34,595 bases of DNA from Actinomycetota bacterium (GTDB taxonomy: Bacteria; Actinomycetota; Aquicultoria; Aquicultorales; JAMCWL01): positions 1 to 34,595 of the forward strand of contig JAMCWL010000068.1 of assembly GCA_023481285.1 (NCBI GenBank), written 5' to 3'. Shown one piece after another: positions 21,640-29,705 of this stretch. Position 1 is the stretch's first letter, and each line of letters begins with the position of its first letter. The notes under the pieces were generated by a model, which saw nothing but the letters and a program-made list of their open reading frames with translations, was not told the DNA's origin and ran no database searches. Made by a program: the position numbers and the translations under genes.

Positions 21640-22140
21640 TTAATCATTGGCTTGGCCGATCTCCGCCAGTGAGAGCCTCCATCTTCGACCGTAATATTCG
21701 AGCAAGGGTATGTCTTGATTGATATCCCGAAGCATCAGGCGAAAGTTGGTCTGCCCATTGTCGGTTAGATAATATCCGCTGACCTCCACGATATTTGCAC
21801 GTGCGGAGTTCGCTGGTGAAATGGCACCCGAATCTGAAAGGTAGTCAAGCTTCTTTATTTCGACCGCACGGATCTTTCTTGCGTCCCTTAGGAAGTCTTC
21901 GGTCAATTTGACGTCAAGGTCCCCGAAGCTCTCACGCCGATCTGCAGGAAGGCTCCAGAAGGAAAGGGCGCCCGCACGGTTCTGAGCCCTTACTTCGGCG
22001 AAGAAGCGTCGCACCACTCGCTCGGGTGACCCAAACTCCTGAGCGTCTCGGATGTATGCACCGGCCCCAAAGGCCAATGCAAGGAGGGACACGGCAAGGC
22101 CTGTCAGTAGTATGAAGGTTAGCCTATGCCGCTCGTTCAT
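21640..22140 (-). CDS. Membrane-anchored protein of unknown function
   Basis: 166 residues. One N-terminal membrane segment (about 9-30, FILLTGLAVSLLALAFGAGAYI) is followed by an outer domain with SPERVVRRFFAEVRAQNRAG, ALSFWSLPADRR, VEIKKLDYL, VEVSGYYLTDNGQTNFRL and EYYGRRWRLSLAEIG. The mix of one helical start and later beta strands ending in W-R-L is like NTF2-like or DUF4829-type lipoprotein domains, but I cannot place it in a family. It points towards the zinc-ribbon gene with 18 bases between stops. No lipobox Cys is seen. Confidence 0.75.
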   Translation of the reverse strand: MNERHRLTFILLTGLAVSLLALAFGAGAYIRDAQEFGSPERVVRRFFAEVRAQNRAGALSFWSLPADRRESFGDLDVKLTEDFLRDARKIRAVEIKKLDYLSDSGAISPANSARANIVEVSGYYLTDNGQTNFRLMLRDINQDIPLLEYYGRRWRLSLAEIGQAND

Positions 22141-22361
22141 CCGTCCACCGACCGTAACTCTCCGAGTTTTTCAGTTATTGATACCCACAAAAACCTACAA
22201 AGCAAGGCGCCGGGTAATCGATAATGAAACAAGACGGAGGGCTGCATTTATAGTTTAGCATCTGCTTCTGCTTCCTGGTCTCCGGTTTCAACCTGGCAGA
22301 CAACCAGTCTGTTAATTGTTAAAATAGAGCGCAAGTCTTGCCTTTATATGAGGAGATTTGA

Positions 22362-23264
22362 TTGGTTGAGGTAAATGTCCCCGCGACCACCGCCAACCTG
22401 GGACCAGGCTTTGACGTGCTGGGCCTGGCGCTCGGCCTTCATAACACGATTCGCATGGAGGAGTGGGGCAGCGGGCTTTCCATCCGAATTTACGGAGAGG
22501 GTAGCCTAGACCTGCCGACCGACGAGGAGAACGCGGTCTCTAAGGCGGCCATGCGCCTTTTTGAGGAGGTTGATTACCGGCCGCACGGTCTGTACATCGA
22601 AACCGTTAACAAAATCCCGCTTGGGCGGGGCCTCGGATCGAGCGCTTCAGCGATTGTCGGCGGGCTGGTCGCTGCCAATGAGTTGGCGGGCGCTCCCCTC
22701 TCCCACCAGGAGATCTTCAAAATGGCGACGCAAATCGAGGGGCATCCCGACAACGTTGCCGCGGCTCTCTTCGGGGGGTTGACCATCTGCTATCAAACGG
22801 AGGACGGGTGGAGGTCGCTTCCCCTCAGGCCGGCCGATTCCATAAAAGCGATCGTTCTCATCCCCGATGAACAGTTGCCTACATCCGAATCGCGCGCGGT
22901 TCTGCCGATTGAAGTCACCCACGCGGATGCGGTCTTCAACATCTCTCGGGCGGCTCTGCTCGTCGGTGCGGTTCTAAACGGTCGCTCGGATATGCTCCCG
23001 GAGGCGACTCGTGATCGCTTGCACCAGCCCTACCGGGAGCCGCTCATACCGGGGCTCGATCACTTTACCGCGAATGTCCGGGAGATGCTCGAAATAGGGG
23101 TGGCGCTTTCGGGAGCCGGGCCTTCGATCATCTGCTTGATCTCCGCTTCGCAGGAGAAGGAGGCCTGCCGAAAGCTCAAGGGTTTTATTGACGAGCGCCA
23201 GCTAAATTACCGCATTCAACCGATGGAAATAGACCAGTGCGGCGTCCGCGTTATACGGAGTTAA
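22362..23264 (+). CDS. thrB: Homoserine kinase
   Basis: 300 residues; a GHMP-family kinase that phosphorylates homoserine before ThrC acts. Motif 1 is VPATTANLGPGFDVLGLALG, motif 2 (ATP loop) is IPLGRGLGSSASAIVGG, and motif 3 is GVALSGAGPSIICL. Start is TTG 22362 with AGGAG six bases upstream; no ATG suits the conserved N-terminus. It is about 1.2 kb from thrC instead of next to it, with two unrelated genes between. It ends convergent to the O-antigen ligase gene, and both stop codons share the palindrome TTAA (overlap 4 bases). Confidence 0.95.
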   Translation: MVEVNVPATTANLGPGFDVLGLALGLHNTIRMEEWGSGLSIRIYGEGSLDLPTDEENAVSKAAMRLFEEVDYRPHGLYIETVNKIPLGRGLGSSASAIVGGLVAANELAGAPLSHQEIFKMATQIEGHPDNVAAALFGGLTICYQTEDGWRSLPLRPADSIKAIVLIPDEQLPTSESRAVLPIEVTHADAVFNISRAALLVGAVLNGRSDMLPEATRDRLHQPYREPLIPGLDHFTANVREMLEIGVALSGAGPSIICLISASQEKEACRKLKGFIDERQLNYRIQPMEIDQCGVRVIRS

Positions 23265-24595
23265 TGGTGGCCGTAAAGATCAAGGACGGCTACACGTTTC
23301 GTTCGCGGGTTTAGAAATACTTTTCGGCCTGCCACGAGGAGCCCTAAGAGGAGCCAGAAGGTGTAGCTGATCGGCATCGAGTTATAAGGGTTGTCCACCA
23401 ATGAAGCAAGCGAGAAAGCAATGAAGGACGATGCAAAAGCTAGGCCGACAAAGCCGCCATAACCCTTGAGACGTGAAAGGTCTAGGGCCGACCAAATCGC
23501 GATTATGATGATGGCCAGCAACGCTAAGACAGCTACAAGGCCGACTTCAGCGGCCACATTCAAGAAGAGATTATGAGCATGCCAGAGGCTGACGGGGGCT
23601 TCACTCTGAGCAAAGCGCCTAAAATTACCGAGGCCGACCCCGAGAAATGGCTTTTTGGCGATCAGATTGAAGGCTGTCGACCAGGCGGTCAGCCTTTCAA
23701 GAGTGCTTCCTAATCGACCGCTGGCAAAAGGGTTGACAAGGATAGTGAGCGCCAACAGTGGGACTGCAAAGATAAAGCGACGATTCTTTCTTACCAGAAC
23801 AACTCCGATCGCCGTCAGCAGAGAAATGATGGCACCCCGAGAGAACGTTAGCGCGAGGGCTACGACTGAGGCCAACACGATAGCGCCCGCCGTCCACTTC
23901 GACGAGCCAAGTCTTTTAATGGAGGCGGTCGCAATCGGTATGAGTAGGATAAGGTAAGCGGCGAGTATGTTTGGATTATTGAAATGGCCCGACGCCCGTA
24001 CGATGGCCCCTTTCGGCATATCCAGGGATTCGATCGCTACCCAACGGCCCTGATAGACGAGGAAGAAATTCGTATTCTCCTGCGAAACGACCTGTTTTAT
24101 CGCGACTAAAGCGGCTATCGATAATGCCACGAGGAAGATGAGCATGGCGCTTTCGAACTCCTTCTGATTGCGGATAAGGCCTACGACAAGGAGAAATGCA
24201 AGAACTTCCTCCGCTTGTAATCTAAAGCCAGAGAAGCTCACAGGTGACAGGCTATAAAGGGATGAAATAGCGCTCCAGGCTAGAAAGAGGGCTATCGGTA
24301 TTAACAGATATAACGGTCTTTTTACGACTCGCCCGCCGGTTCCTGGAGGCTTCTCGATAAAGCGCAGAGCAAGCAGAGAGATCAATCCTAACGACAAGAT
24401 GAGGCGTGTCGTCGTAAAGTATTTGAGGACGACGATATCGGGCAGGAATGAGATGGAAGTTTGCAGGATTAGAAGGCCGAGACAGGATGAAGCGATACCC
24501 CTCAATCCATTTTGGGCTCTAATTGCTAAGCCCGCCCTCATCTTGCCCTCTTCCGTCCGGTGTGATATCAGGAATGGGTTTTTCACATATGGCAT
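23261..24595 (-). CDS. O-antigen ligase family protein (Wzy_C domain)
   Basis: Up to 444 residues with around twelve membrane segments. The core Wzy_C pattern is plain: ASGHFNNPNILAAYLILLIP, ALTFSRGAIISLLTAIG, KKPFLGVGLGNFRRF and LWHAHNLFLNVAAEVGLVAV. The conserved Arg of SRG and the His of AHN are thought to bind the undecaprenyl-linked glycan in this family, which ligates or polymerises surface polysaccharide. The frame starts at ATG 24595; ATG 24541 has a better GAGGG site and would shorten the protein by 18 residues. No glycosyltransferase genes are next to it. It sits between thrB and sppA on the opposite strand, so it looks like an insertion in the conserved block. Confidence 0.85.
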   Translation of the reverse strand: MPYVKNPFLISHRTEEGKMRAGLAIRAQNGLRGIASSCLGLLILQTSISFLPDIVVLKYFTTTRLILSLGLISLLALRFIEKPPGTGGRVVKRPLYLLIPIALFLAWSAISSLYSLSPVSFSGFRLQAEEVLAFLLVVGLIRNQKEFESAMLIFLVALSIAALVAIKQVVSQENTNFFLVYQGRWVAIESLDMPKGAIVRASGHFNNPNILAAYLILLIPIATASIKRLGSSKWTAGAIVLASVVALALTFSRGAIISLLTAIGVVLVRKNRRFIFAVPLLALTILVNPFASGRLGSTLERLTAWSTAFNLIAKKPFLGVGLGNFRRFAQSEAPVSLWHAHNLFLNVAAEVGLVAVLALLAIIIIAIWSALDLSRLKGYGGFVGLAFASSFIAFSLASLVDNPYNSMPISYTFWLLLGLLVAGRKVFLNPRTKRVAVLDLYGHH

Positions 24596-24680
24596 CAGCC
24601 AATTCTATTTTTCACTTAGGGGACGGTAGTAAACCCTGTCTTTAGTCGGTGATCCCCGGGCGGAGAAGAACAACGGCTTA

Positions 24681-24709
24681 TTGTCGCAACGGGGCTCGTC
24701 TGGTATCTT
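24681..24709 (+). promoter_or_regulatory. Probable promoter of sppA
   Basis: TTGTCG (24681-24686), a 17-base spacer and TATCTT (24704-24709). A transcription start near 24716 would favour ATG 24731 over ATG 24713 as the sppA start. Confidence 0.5.
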
Positions 24710-24730
24710 CTTATGGATCGGGGTGATTTT

Positions 24731-25648
24731 ATGTCCAAAAAGTGGAAAGTGGCTATATGGATAGTTGTCGGACTCCTGATTGCGGGGTATCTCATCGCCA
24801 TGGTCTTCGCCGTCAGCTCTGCTATCGGCGGGGGATCGGGAGGAAGCGATAAAATAGCCGTCATCAAGATAAGCGGTATCATGTCCAGCTCCGGGCTTAG
24901 CGGCGGACTTTTCGGTGAAAGCGGTACAACGGCCGAGAAGGTAGTCGGCGATCTCAAAAAGGCGGAAGAAGATCCCGACGTGAAATCGATAATTCTGCGC
25001 ATAGATTCGCCAGGCGGTACGGCCTCGTCCGGCCAGGAGATATACTCCCAGGTTAAGCGAACGCGGAAGAGTAAACCGGTGGTGGCGTCCATCGCCGACG
25101 TCGGAGCGTCGGCCGCCTACTGGGCGGCCTCCTCTACGGACGAGATCATCGCCGGGCCGGCGTCGGACGTGGGCTCGATCGGTGTTATCATCAGCGTCCC
25201 AAACTACAAGGGCCTCATGGACAAGCTGGGTATCTCATTCGTCACGATTACGCAGGGCAAGTATAAGAGTATTGGCGACCCCGCTCGCCCGATGACGGAG
25301 GAAGAGAAGCAGATTCTAAGAGGTCAATCGGAGGTTATATACCGTCGCTTTATAAGCGACGTCGCCACCGGCAGGCGCATGAAAGTACCCGAGGTCGAGA
25401 AGCTGGCGGATGGACTTGCCTGGCCGGGTAGTCAGGCTATCGAGATGAAGCTTGTCGACCGGTTGGGGAATTGGCAGGACGCAGTTGACCGGGCTGCCAA
25501 ATTGGGTAAAATTGAAGGCAAGCCTGAGATTATCAGTTATGACGAGCCCTCGCCTTTTGAGGTGTTACGCTCCTTGTTTGGGGCTAAATCGCCGAGGTTG
25601 TTGGATATTCTCTCCTCCGAGGTGGGCAGGCAGCCTCTCAGTCGTTAA
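24731..25648 (+). CDS. sppA: Signal peptide peptidase SppA
   Basis: 305 residues, the short single-domain form (as in B. subtilis), with an N-terminal anchor (about 7-30). This serine protease breaks down cleaved signal peptides in the membrane. The nucleophile is S127 in DVGASAAYW and the general base K179 in GKYKSIG. SPGGT (93-97) gives the oxyanion region, and GSIGVI follows. Residues AIGGGSGGSDKIAVIKISG begin the protease domain. Start ATG 24731 has GGGGTGA four bases upstream. It is followed by a 165-base gap and the metallophosphoesterase gene on the same strand. Confidence 0.92.
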   Translation: MSKKWKVAIWIVVGLLIAGYLIAMVFAVSSAIGGGSGGSDKIAVIKISGIMSSSGLSGGLFGESGTTAEKVVGDLKKAEEDPDVKSIILRIDSPGGTASSGQEIYSQVKRTRKSKPVVASIADVGASAAYWAASSTDEIIAGPASDVGSIGVIISVPNYKGLMDKLGISFVTITQGKYKSIGDPARPMTEEEKQILRGQSEVIYRRFISDVATGRRMKVPEVEKLADGLAWPGSQAIEMKLVDRLGNWQDAVDRAAKLGKIEGKPEIISYDEPSPFEVLRSLFGAKSPRLLDILSSEVGRQPLSR

Positions 25649-25813
25649 TATATGGGCCAGGCGCGGTTGAAGCGCGATATCGGTTGGGTATATCAAGCTA
25701 GGGTTCGCGCGTATAAAGAAGTCGGCGCAGGAGCGTCTAGTAAATGGTGCGTTCCCTCTTACCTGGAGACATTTCCTTAGCTCTCTTATGAGACGCATCC
25801 GGAGCAAGCGTTA

Positions 25814-26623
25814 ATGCCTAAAAAAAATTCGTTGACCATCGCGCACATCTCCGATCTCCATACCGGTTCCCAGTATTTCATCCCGAATCTCCTTAGTAGG
25901 ACGATAGAGGAGCTGAACCAGATGGGGCCGGACATAGTCGTCGTGACCGGAGATATAACGGACGCCGGGTTTGAGCAAGAGTACAAGATGGCCGAGACAT
26001 TCCTGTCGCTGCTCAAGTGCGAGCGGCGTCTTCTCGTACCCGGCAACCACGATTCAAGAAACGTGGGCTACCTTCATTTCGAGGAGATATTCGGAATACG
26101 CGACGGCAAGCTCGAGCATGGAGGCGTCCGGGTTCTTGGGACGGACTCGTCCGAGCCGGACCTCGACAACGGCCGGATAGGCAGGGAGAGGTACCGCTGG
26201 ATGGAAGAGGAGTTCACCGACCCGGACGAGTTCAAGATATTCGCGCTCCATCATCATCTTCTGCCGGTTCCAGGGACGGGGCGCGAGCGGAACATCGTCT
26301 ATGATGCCGGTGATCTTCTCGAAGTGCTCCTAACCTGCGGGGTGGATATCGTCCTCTGCGGCCATAAGCACGTTCCGTACGTTTGGCGCCTTGAAAACCT
26401 GGTCGTCGTCAACGCGGGAACGGCCTCGTCACTGCGGCTCAGAGGCAAGACTAAACCCTGCTATAATATCGTGAATGTGGAAAAAGAGCAGGTGAGGATA
26501 TACCGGAAATATCCGTACGGCCAGAGCGAGCTGATCGCTGAGTTTTCATGTGACGAACGCGCCGTCTGCAAATGGGAAAGAATGAACTCCGAAGCCCGGC
26601 CGGGGGTGGTTTCCGATCGATAA
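25814..26623 (+). CDS. Calcineurin-like metallophosphoesterase
   Basis: 269 residues with the complete five-motif set: ISDLHTG (D14, H16), TGDITD (D47), VPGNHD (N78-D80), ALHHHLLP and CGHKHVPYVW. These hold two metal ions. The family includes cyclic nucleotide phosphodiesterases (CpdA/Icc type), which it resembles in length, but the substrate is not fixed by motifs. Its end overlaps the cyclic 2,3-diphosphoglycerate synthetase by 8 bases if that gene starts at AUC. A hydrolase for a cyclic phosphate next to a cyclase is worth noting, although no experiment supports that pairing. Confidence 0.88.
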   Translation: MPKKNSLTIAHISDLHTGSQYFIPNLLSRTIEELNQMGPDIVVVTGDITDAGFEQEYKMAETFLSLLKCERRLLVPGNHDSRNVGYLHFEEIFGIRDGKLEHGGVRVLGTDSSEPDLDNGRIGRERYRWMEEEFTDPDEFKIFALHHHLLPVPGTGRERNIVYDAGDLLEVLLTCGVDIVLCGHKHVPYVWRLENLVVVNAGTASSLRLRGKTKPCYNIVNVEKEQVRIYRKYPYGQSELIAEFSCDERAVCKWERMNSEARPGVVSDR

Positions 26624-27953
26624 GGTAATCGCCCTTGTTGATGGGGAGCACTACCCGCCCGTCGTTCGCGACGCGCTCGACTCCTTGACAAGAGATTATG
26701 GATACGAGCTTGCCGCGGCAGTCTTCGTCGGGGGGCTTGAGAAGGTATCCGATCAAGAGGCGCTCTCGTATGGTCTTCCGCTTTATCGTGAAGAAAGCCC
26801 CGAGCAGGCCTTGGCAAAAGCGATCGACGAGCTCGCTCCCGACGCGGTCGTCGATCTTTCGGACGAGCCGGTTCTGGACTACGTCAAACGTTTCCGGCTC
26901 GCGAGTCTGACCCTCGCGAGGGGAGTCGCATATGTAGGAGCCGATTTCCGCTTCGACCCACCGGATCTGCCCGAAGTGCTGGCCAAGGCCTCGATCGGCG
27001 TGATCGGGACGGGGAAGCGGATAGGCAAGACGGCGATCTCGGGTTTCGCCTGTCGCGAGCTCTCGTCGGCGGGGTTCAAGCCGGTCGCGATCGCCATGGG
27101 CAGGGGCGGGCCGCCGGAGCCCGAGATTCTGCTCGGCCGGGAGGTCGAACTCACACCGGAAGGCCTGCTTGCTTTTGCGGATAGTGGAAAGCATGCGGCG
27201 TCCGATTATTTCGAAGATGCTTTGACGAGCCGGATTACAACGATCGGCTGCCGGCGGTGCGGCGGCGGCCTGGCCGGAGCGCCTTTCGTCTCGAACGTTC
27301 TTGCCGGGGCGCGCCTCGCGAACTCCCTCGAGGAGAATTTCGTGGTGGCCGAGGGGAGCGGCGCAACGCTTCCGCCGCTCAAGGTCGACGCCTACATTTT
27401 ATCGGTCGGCGCCGGTCAGCCGCTTGAATATGTTGCCGGCTACTTCGGGACATACCGGGCGCTTCTTTCCGACGTCGTGGCGATCACCATGTGTGAGGAG
27501 CCGTTTGCGGGCAGGGAGAAGATTGAAAGTATTTACGGAGCGCTCAAAGAGATAAAACCCGATCTCAAGGTGGTTAAAACCGTATTTCGACCCAAGCCGC
27601 TCGGTGAGATCAAGGATAAGCGGGTTTTTGTTGCCATGACCGCTTCGCCGGGCGTCGAGGCCGCAGTACGCTCTCACCTTGAGGCGGCGGGGGCTCAGGT
27701 CGTCGGGATGACCTACTCCCTTTCAAACCGCCCGCAACTCAAGCGAGAGCTTAAAGAGGCGTCCGGAGCCGAAGTTCTTCTGACGGAGCTGAAAGCGGCG
27801 GCGGTCGATGTGGCCACAAGAGAAGCGCTTGCCATGGAGATGGAAGTCATCTACCTGGATAATGAGCCGGTGACGGTTGGCGGAGACGGCGATCTTAAAG
27901 AGCTCATCCTCGAGGTTGCCGGCACCGCGGTCGAAAGATTCTCTTCTTCTTAA
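26616..27953 (+). CDS. cpgS: Cyclic 2,3-diphosphoglycerate synthetase
   Basis: About 445 residues. In methanogens this ATP-dependent enzyme closes 2,3-bisphosphoglycerate into cyclic 2,3-diphosphoglycerate. The N-terminus VIALVDGEHYPPVVRDALDS is the family signature; the ATP loop is GVIGTGKRIGKTAISGF; VVAEGSGATLPPLKVDAYIL and LTELKAAAVDVATREAL follow. No ATG, GTG or TTG lies in frame between the upstream TGA and VIALVDGEHY. The only usable codon is AUC at 26616, six bases after GGGGGTGG. The first ordinary start, TTG 26685, would remove the conserved DGEHYPP. The 2-phosphoglycerate kinase gene follows after 22 bases, completing the pathway. Confidence 0.88.
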   Translation: MDKVIALVDGEHYPPVVRDALDSLTRDYGYELAAAVFVGGLEKVSDQEALSYGLPLYREESPEQALAKAIDELAPDAVVDLSDEPVLDYVKRFRLASLTLARGVAYVGADFRFDPPDLPEVLAKASIGVIGTGKRIGKTAISGFACRELSSAGFKPVAIAMGRGGPPEPEILLGREVELTPEGLLAFADSGKHAASDYFEDALTSRITTIGCRRCGGGLAGAPFVSNVLAGARLANSLEENFVVAEGSGATLPPLKVDAYILSVGAGQPLEYVAGYFGTYRALLSDVVAITMCEEPFAGREKIESIYGALKEIKPDLKVVKTVFRPKPLGEIKDKRVFVAMTASPGVEAAVRSHLEAAGAQVVGMTYSLSNRPQLKRELKEASGAEVLLTELKAAAVDVATREALAMEMEVIYLDNEPVTVGGDGDLKELILEVAGTAVERFSSS

Positions 27954-27975
27954 ATAGCTGTTGGGGGGCTTATCG

Positions 27976-28923
27976 ATGAAAAAACCCAAGCAAGAAGGGA
28001 AAAAGAGGCAGATAATCATCAGCGAAAAGAAGCACGACTTGCCCTACTCGAAGGGCCTCATGGCTTCGTCGATCATGGCGACCGGGCTCCCGCCGAGTCG
28101 AGCGTACAGGATCGCCAAGCTGATCGAGGATGCGATGGTCGAAGCGGGTAAGTTTTCGGTCAGCCTGGACGAGCTGCGGTATTTCGCGTATGAGACGATC
28201 GCCGAGGAAGAAGGATTGGAGTTCGCCCAGAAATACCGGCGGTGGCAAGCAATGGGCAAGCTTGACAAGCCGATGATCATCCTGATAGGAGGTACGACGG
28301 GCGTCGGCAAATCGACGATCGCGACGGCCATCGCGCACCGCCTTGGCATCACGCATATCGTTGCCACCGATTCTCTACGGGAAGTTATGCGGTCGCTGCT
28401 GTCGACCGAACTAATGCCTACGCTGGGCGAATCGAGCTTTTCCGCCTGGCGGGCGATCTCCTTGCCGCTTCCGCCCGACGCCGATCCGGTCATCGTTGGT
28501 TTTCGGGAGCAGGTCGCGGCGGTAAGCGTCGGCATCAAGGCGGTCGTCGACCGGGCCGTGCATGAGGGCCTTAACGCGATAATCGAGGGCGTTCACGTTG
28601 TGCCTGGTTTCCTGGCAGTTGAGGCGTTTGAGAACGCTTTCGTCGTCCAGATCATCGTCCATGTGGAAGACGAAGACGACCACCTTTCCCACTTCTACAT
28701 CCGTGAATTGCAGACCGACGGGCTCCGAGCCTTTGAGAGGTATAGGGCGAATTTTGTCAATATCCGTAAGCTTGGCGAGTACATTCTCGACATGGCGAAG
28801 GATAATGGAATTCCGGTCGTCAGGGGGAACAATTTCGACTTGGCTGTGACCGTTTCGCTGGAAATTATATTGAATCGGGTGCTGGGTCCGGTTGAAGAGA
28901 AGAGCGTCAAATCAGGCAATTGA
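27976..28923 (+). CDS. 2-phosphoglycerate kinase
   Basis: 315 residues. In the cDPG pathway it phosphorylates 2-phosphoglycerate to 2,3-bisphosphoglycerate, the substrate of cpgS. Residues 10-92 are an ATP-cone-like regulatory domain ([45 protein letters not shown]). The kinase part begins with the P-loop [11 protein letters not shown] (104-114), then [25 protein letters not shown] and IREL with an Arg-rich lid. Start ATG 27976 has GGGGGG seven to eight bases upstream. It lies directly after cpgS, and transaldolase follows after 40 bases. The ATP-cone suggests allosteric control by adenine nucleotides. Confidence 0.88.
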   Translation: MKKPKQEGKKRQIIISEKKHDLPYSKGLMASSIMATGLPPSRAYRIAKLIEDAMVEAGKFSVSLDELRYFAYETIAEEEGLEFAQKYRRWQAMGKLDKPMIILIGGTTGVGKSTIATAIAHRLGITHIVATDSLREVMRSLLSTELMPTLGESSFSAWRAISLPLPPDADPVIVGFREQVAAVSVGIKAVVDRAVHEGLNAIIEGVHVVPGFLAVEAFENAFVVQIIVHVEDEDDHLSHFYIRELQTDGLRAFERYRANFVNIRKLGEYILDMAKDNGIPVVRGNNFDLAVTVSLEIILNRVLGPVEEKSVKSGN

Positions 28924-28963
28924 GTTGTATGTTTTTAGTAGCCGTGAATCTAGGGAGGATGGA

Positions 28964-29626
28964 ATGAAGCTATTCATCGACACCGCAAATATCGAGCATA
29001 TCCGGGAGGTGAATAGCTGGGGAATCCTGGACGGCGTGACCACAAATCCGACGCTCTGCGCCAAAGAGGGGCGGGATTTCAGAGAGGCGATCGCGGAGAT
29101 ATGCGCCGAGGTTGCAGGGCCCGTTTCGGCAGAGGCGGTCTCCGTGAACCGCGAGGAGATAATCACGGAAGCGCGCGAGCTGTCGCGGATAGCTCCGAAC
29201 GTCGCCGTCAAAATCCCGATGACCACGGAGGGACTGGCGGCCACCAAGGTGCTCTCGGGGGAAGGTGTAAAGGTCAACATGACCCTTATATTCTCCGCCA
29301 ATCAGGCGCTCTTGGCAGCCAAAGTCGGGGCGGCTTTCACTTCGCCTTTCGTTGGAAGGATAGACGACACCGGCCACGACGGGATGGAGCTTATTGACGA
29401 AATCGTCACCGTTTACGATAATTACAACGTTCCCACGGAAATCATAGCTGCAAGTATCCGCCATCCCCTTCACGTCATCCAAGCGGCGATGCTCGGCGCG
29501 GATATCGCGACGGTGCCGTACGCCGTTATCAAGGCGATGGTTAAGCATCCGCTTACCGACAGGGGAATTGAAAGTTTTCTGAAAGATTGGGAGAAGCTTC
29601 AAGATGCCATAAAGGTCGGCGGCTAA
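28964..29626 (+). CDS. tal: Transaldolase (small TalC/MipB type)
   Basis: 220 residues, the short form shared by transaldolases and fructose-6-phosphate aldolases. Schiff-base Lys is K83 in [31 protein letters not shown] opens the barrel, GVTTNPTL follows, and [21 protein letters not shown] and [12 protein letters not shown] are all present. Start ATG 28964 has AGGGAGG upstream. The Arg in SFV-G-R and the length suit TalC. Motifs alone do not settle transaldolase against F6P aldolase, but the former is more common. It follows the cDPG genes, and rho begins 79 bases later, so it may share their transcript. Confidence 0.92.
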   Translation: MKLFIDTANIEHIREVNSWGILDGVTTNPTLCAKEGRDFREAIAEICAEVAGPVSAEAVSVNREEIITEARELSRIAPNVAVKIPMTTEGLAATKVLSGEGVKVNMTLIFSANQALLAAKVGAAFTSPFVGRIDDTGHDGMELIDEIVTVYDNYNVPTEIIAASIRHPLHVIQAAMLGADIATVPYAVIKAMVKHPLTDRGIESFLKDWEKLQDAIKVGG

Positions 29627-29705
29627 GCTTTTACGCTTTAGGGTTGGCCTTGCACCAGCGTGATCCGTATCTACAATACATAGGCTTAAGGAAGGTGTTA
29701 TCTGT

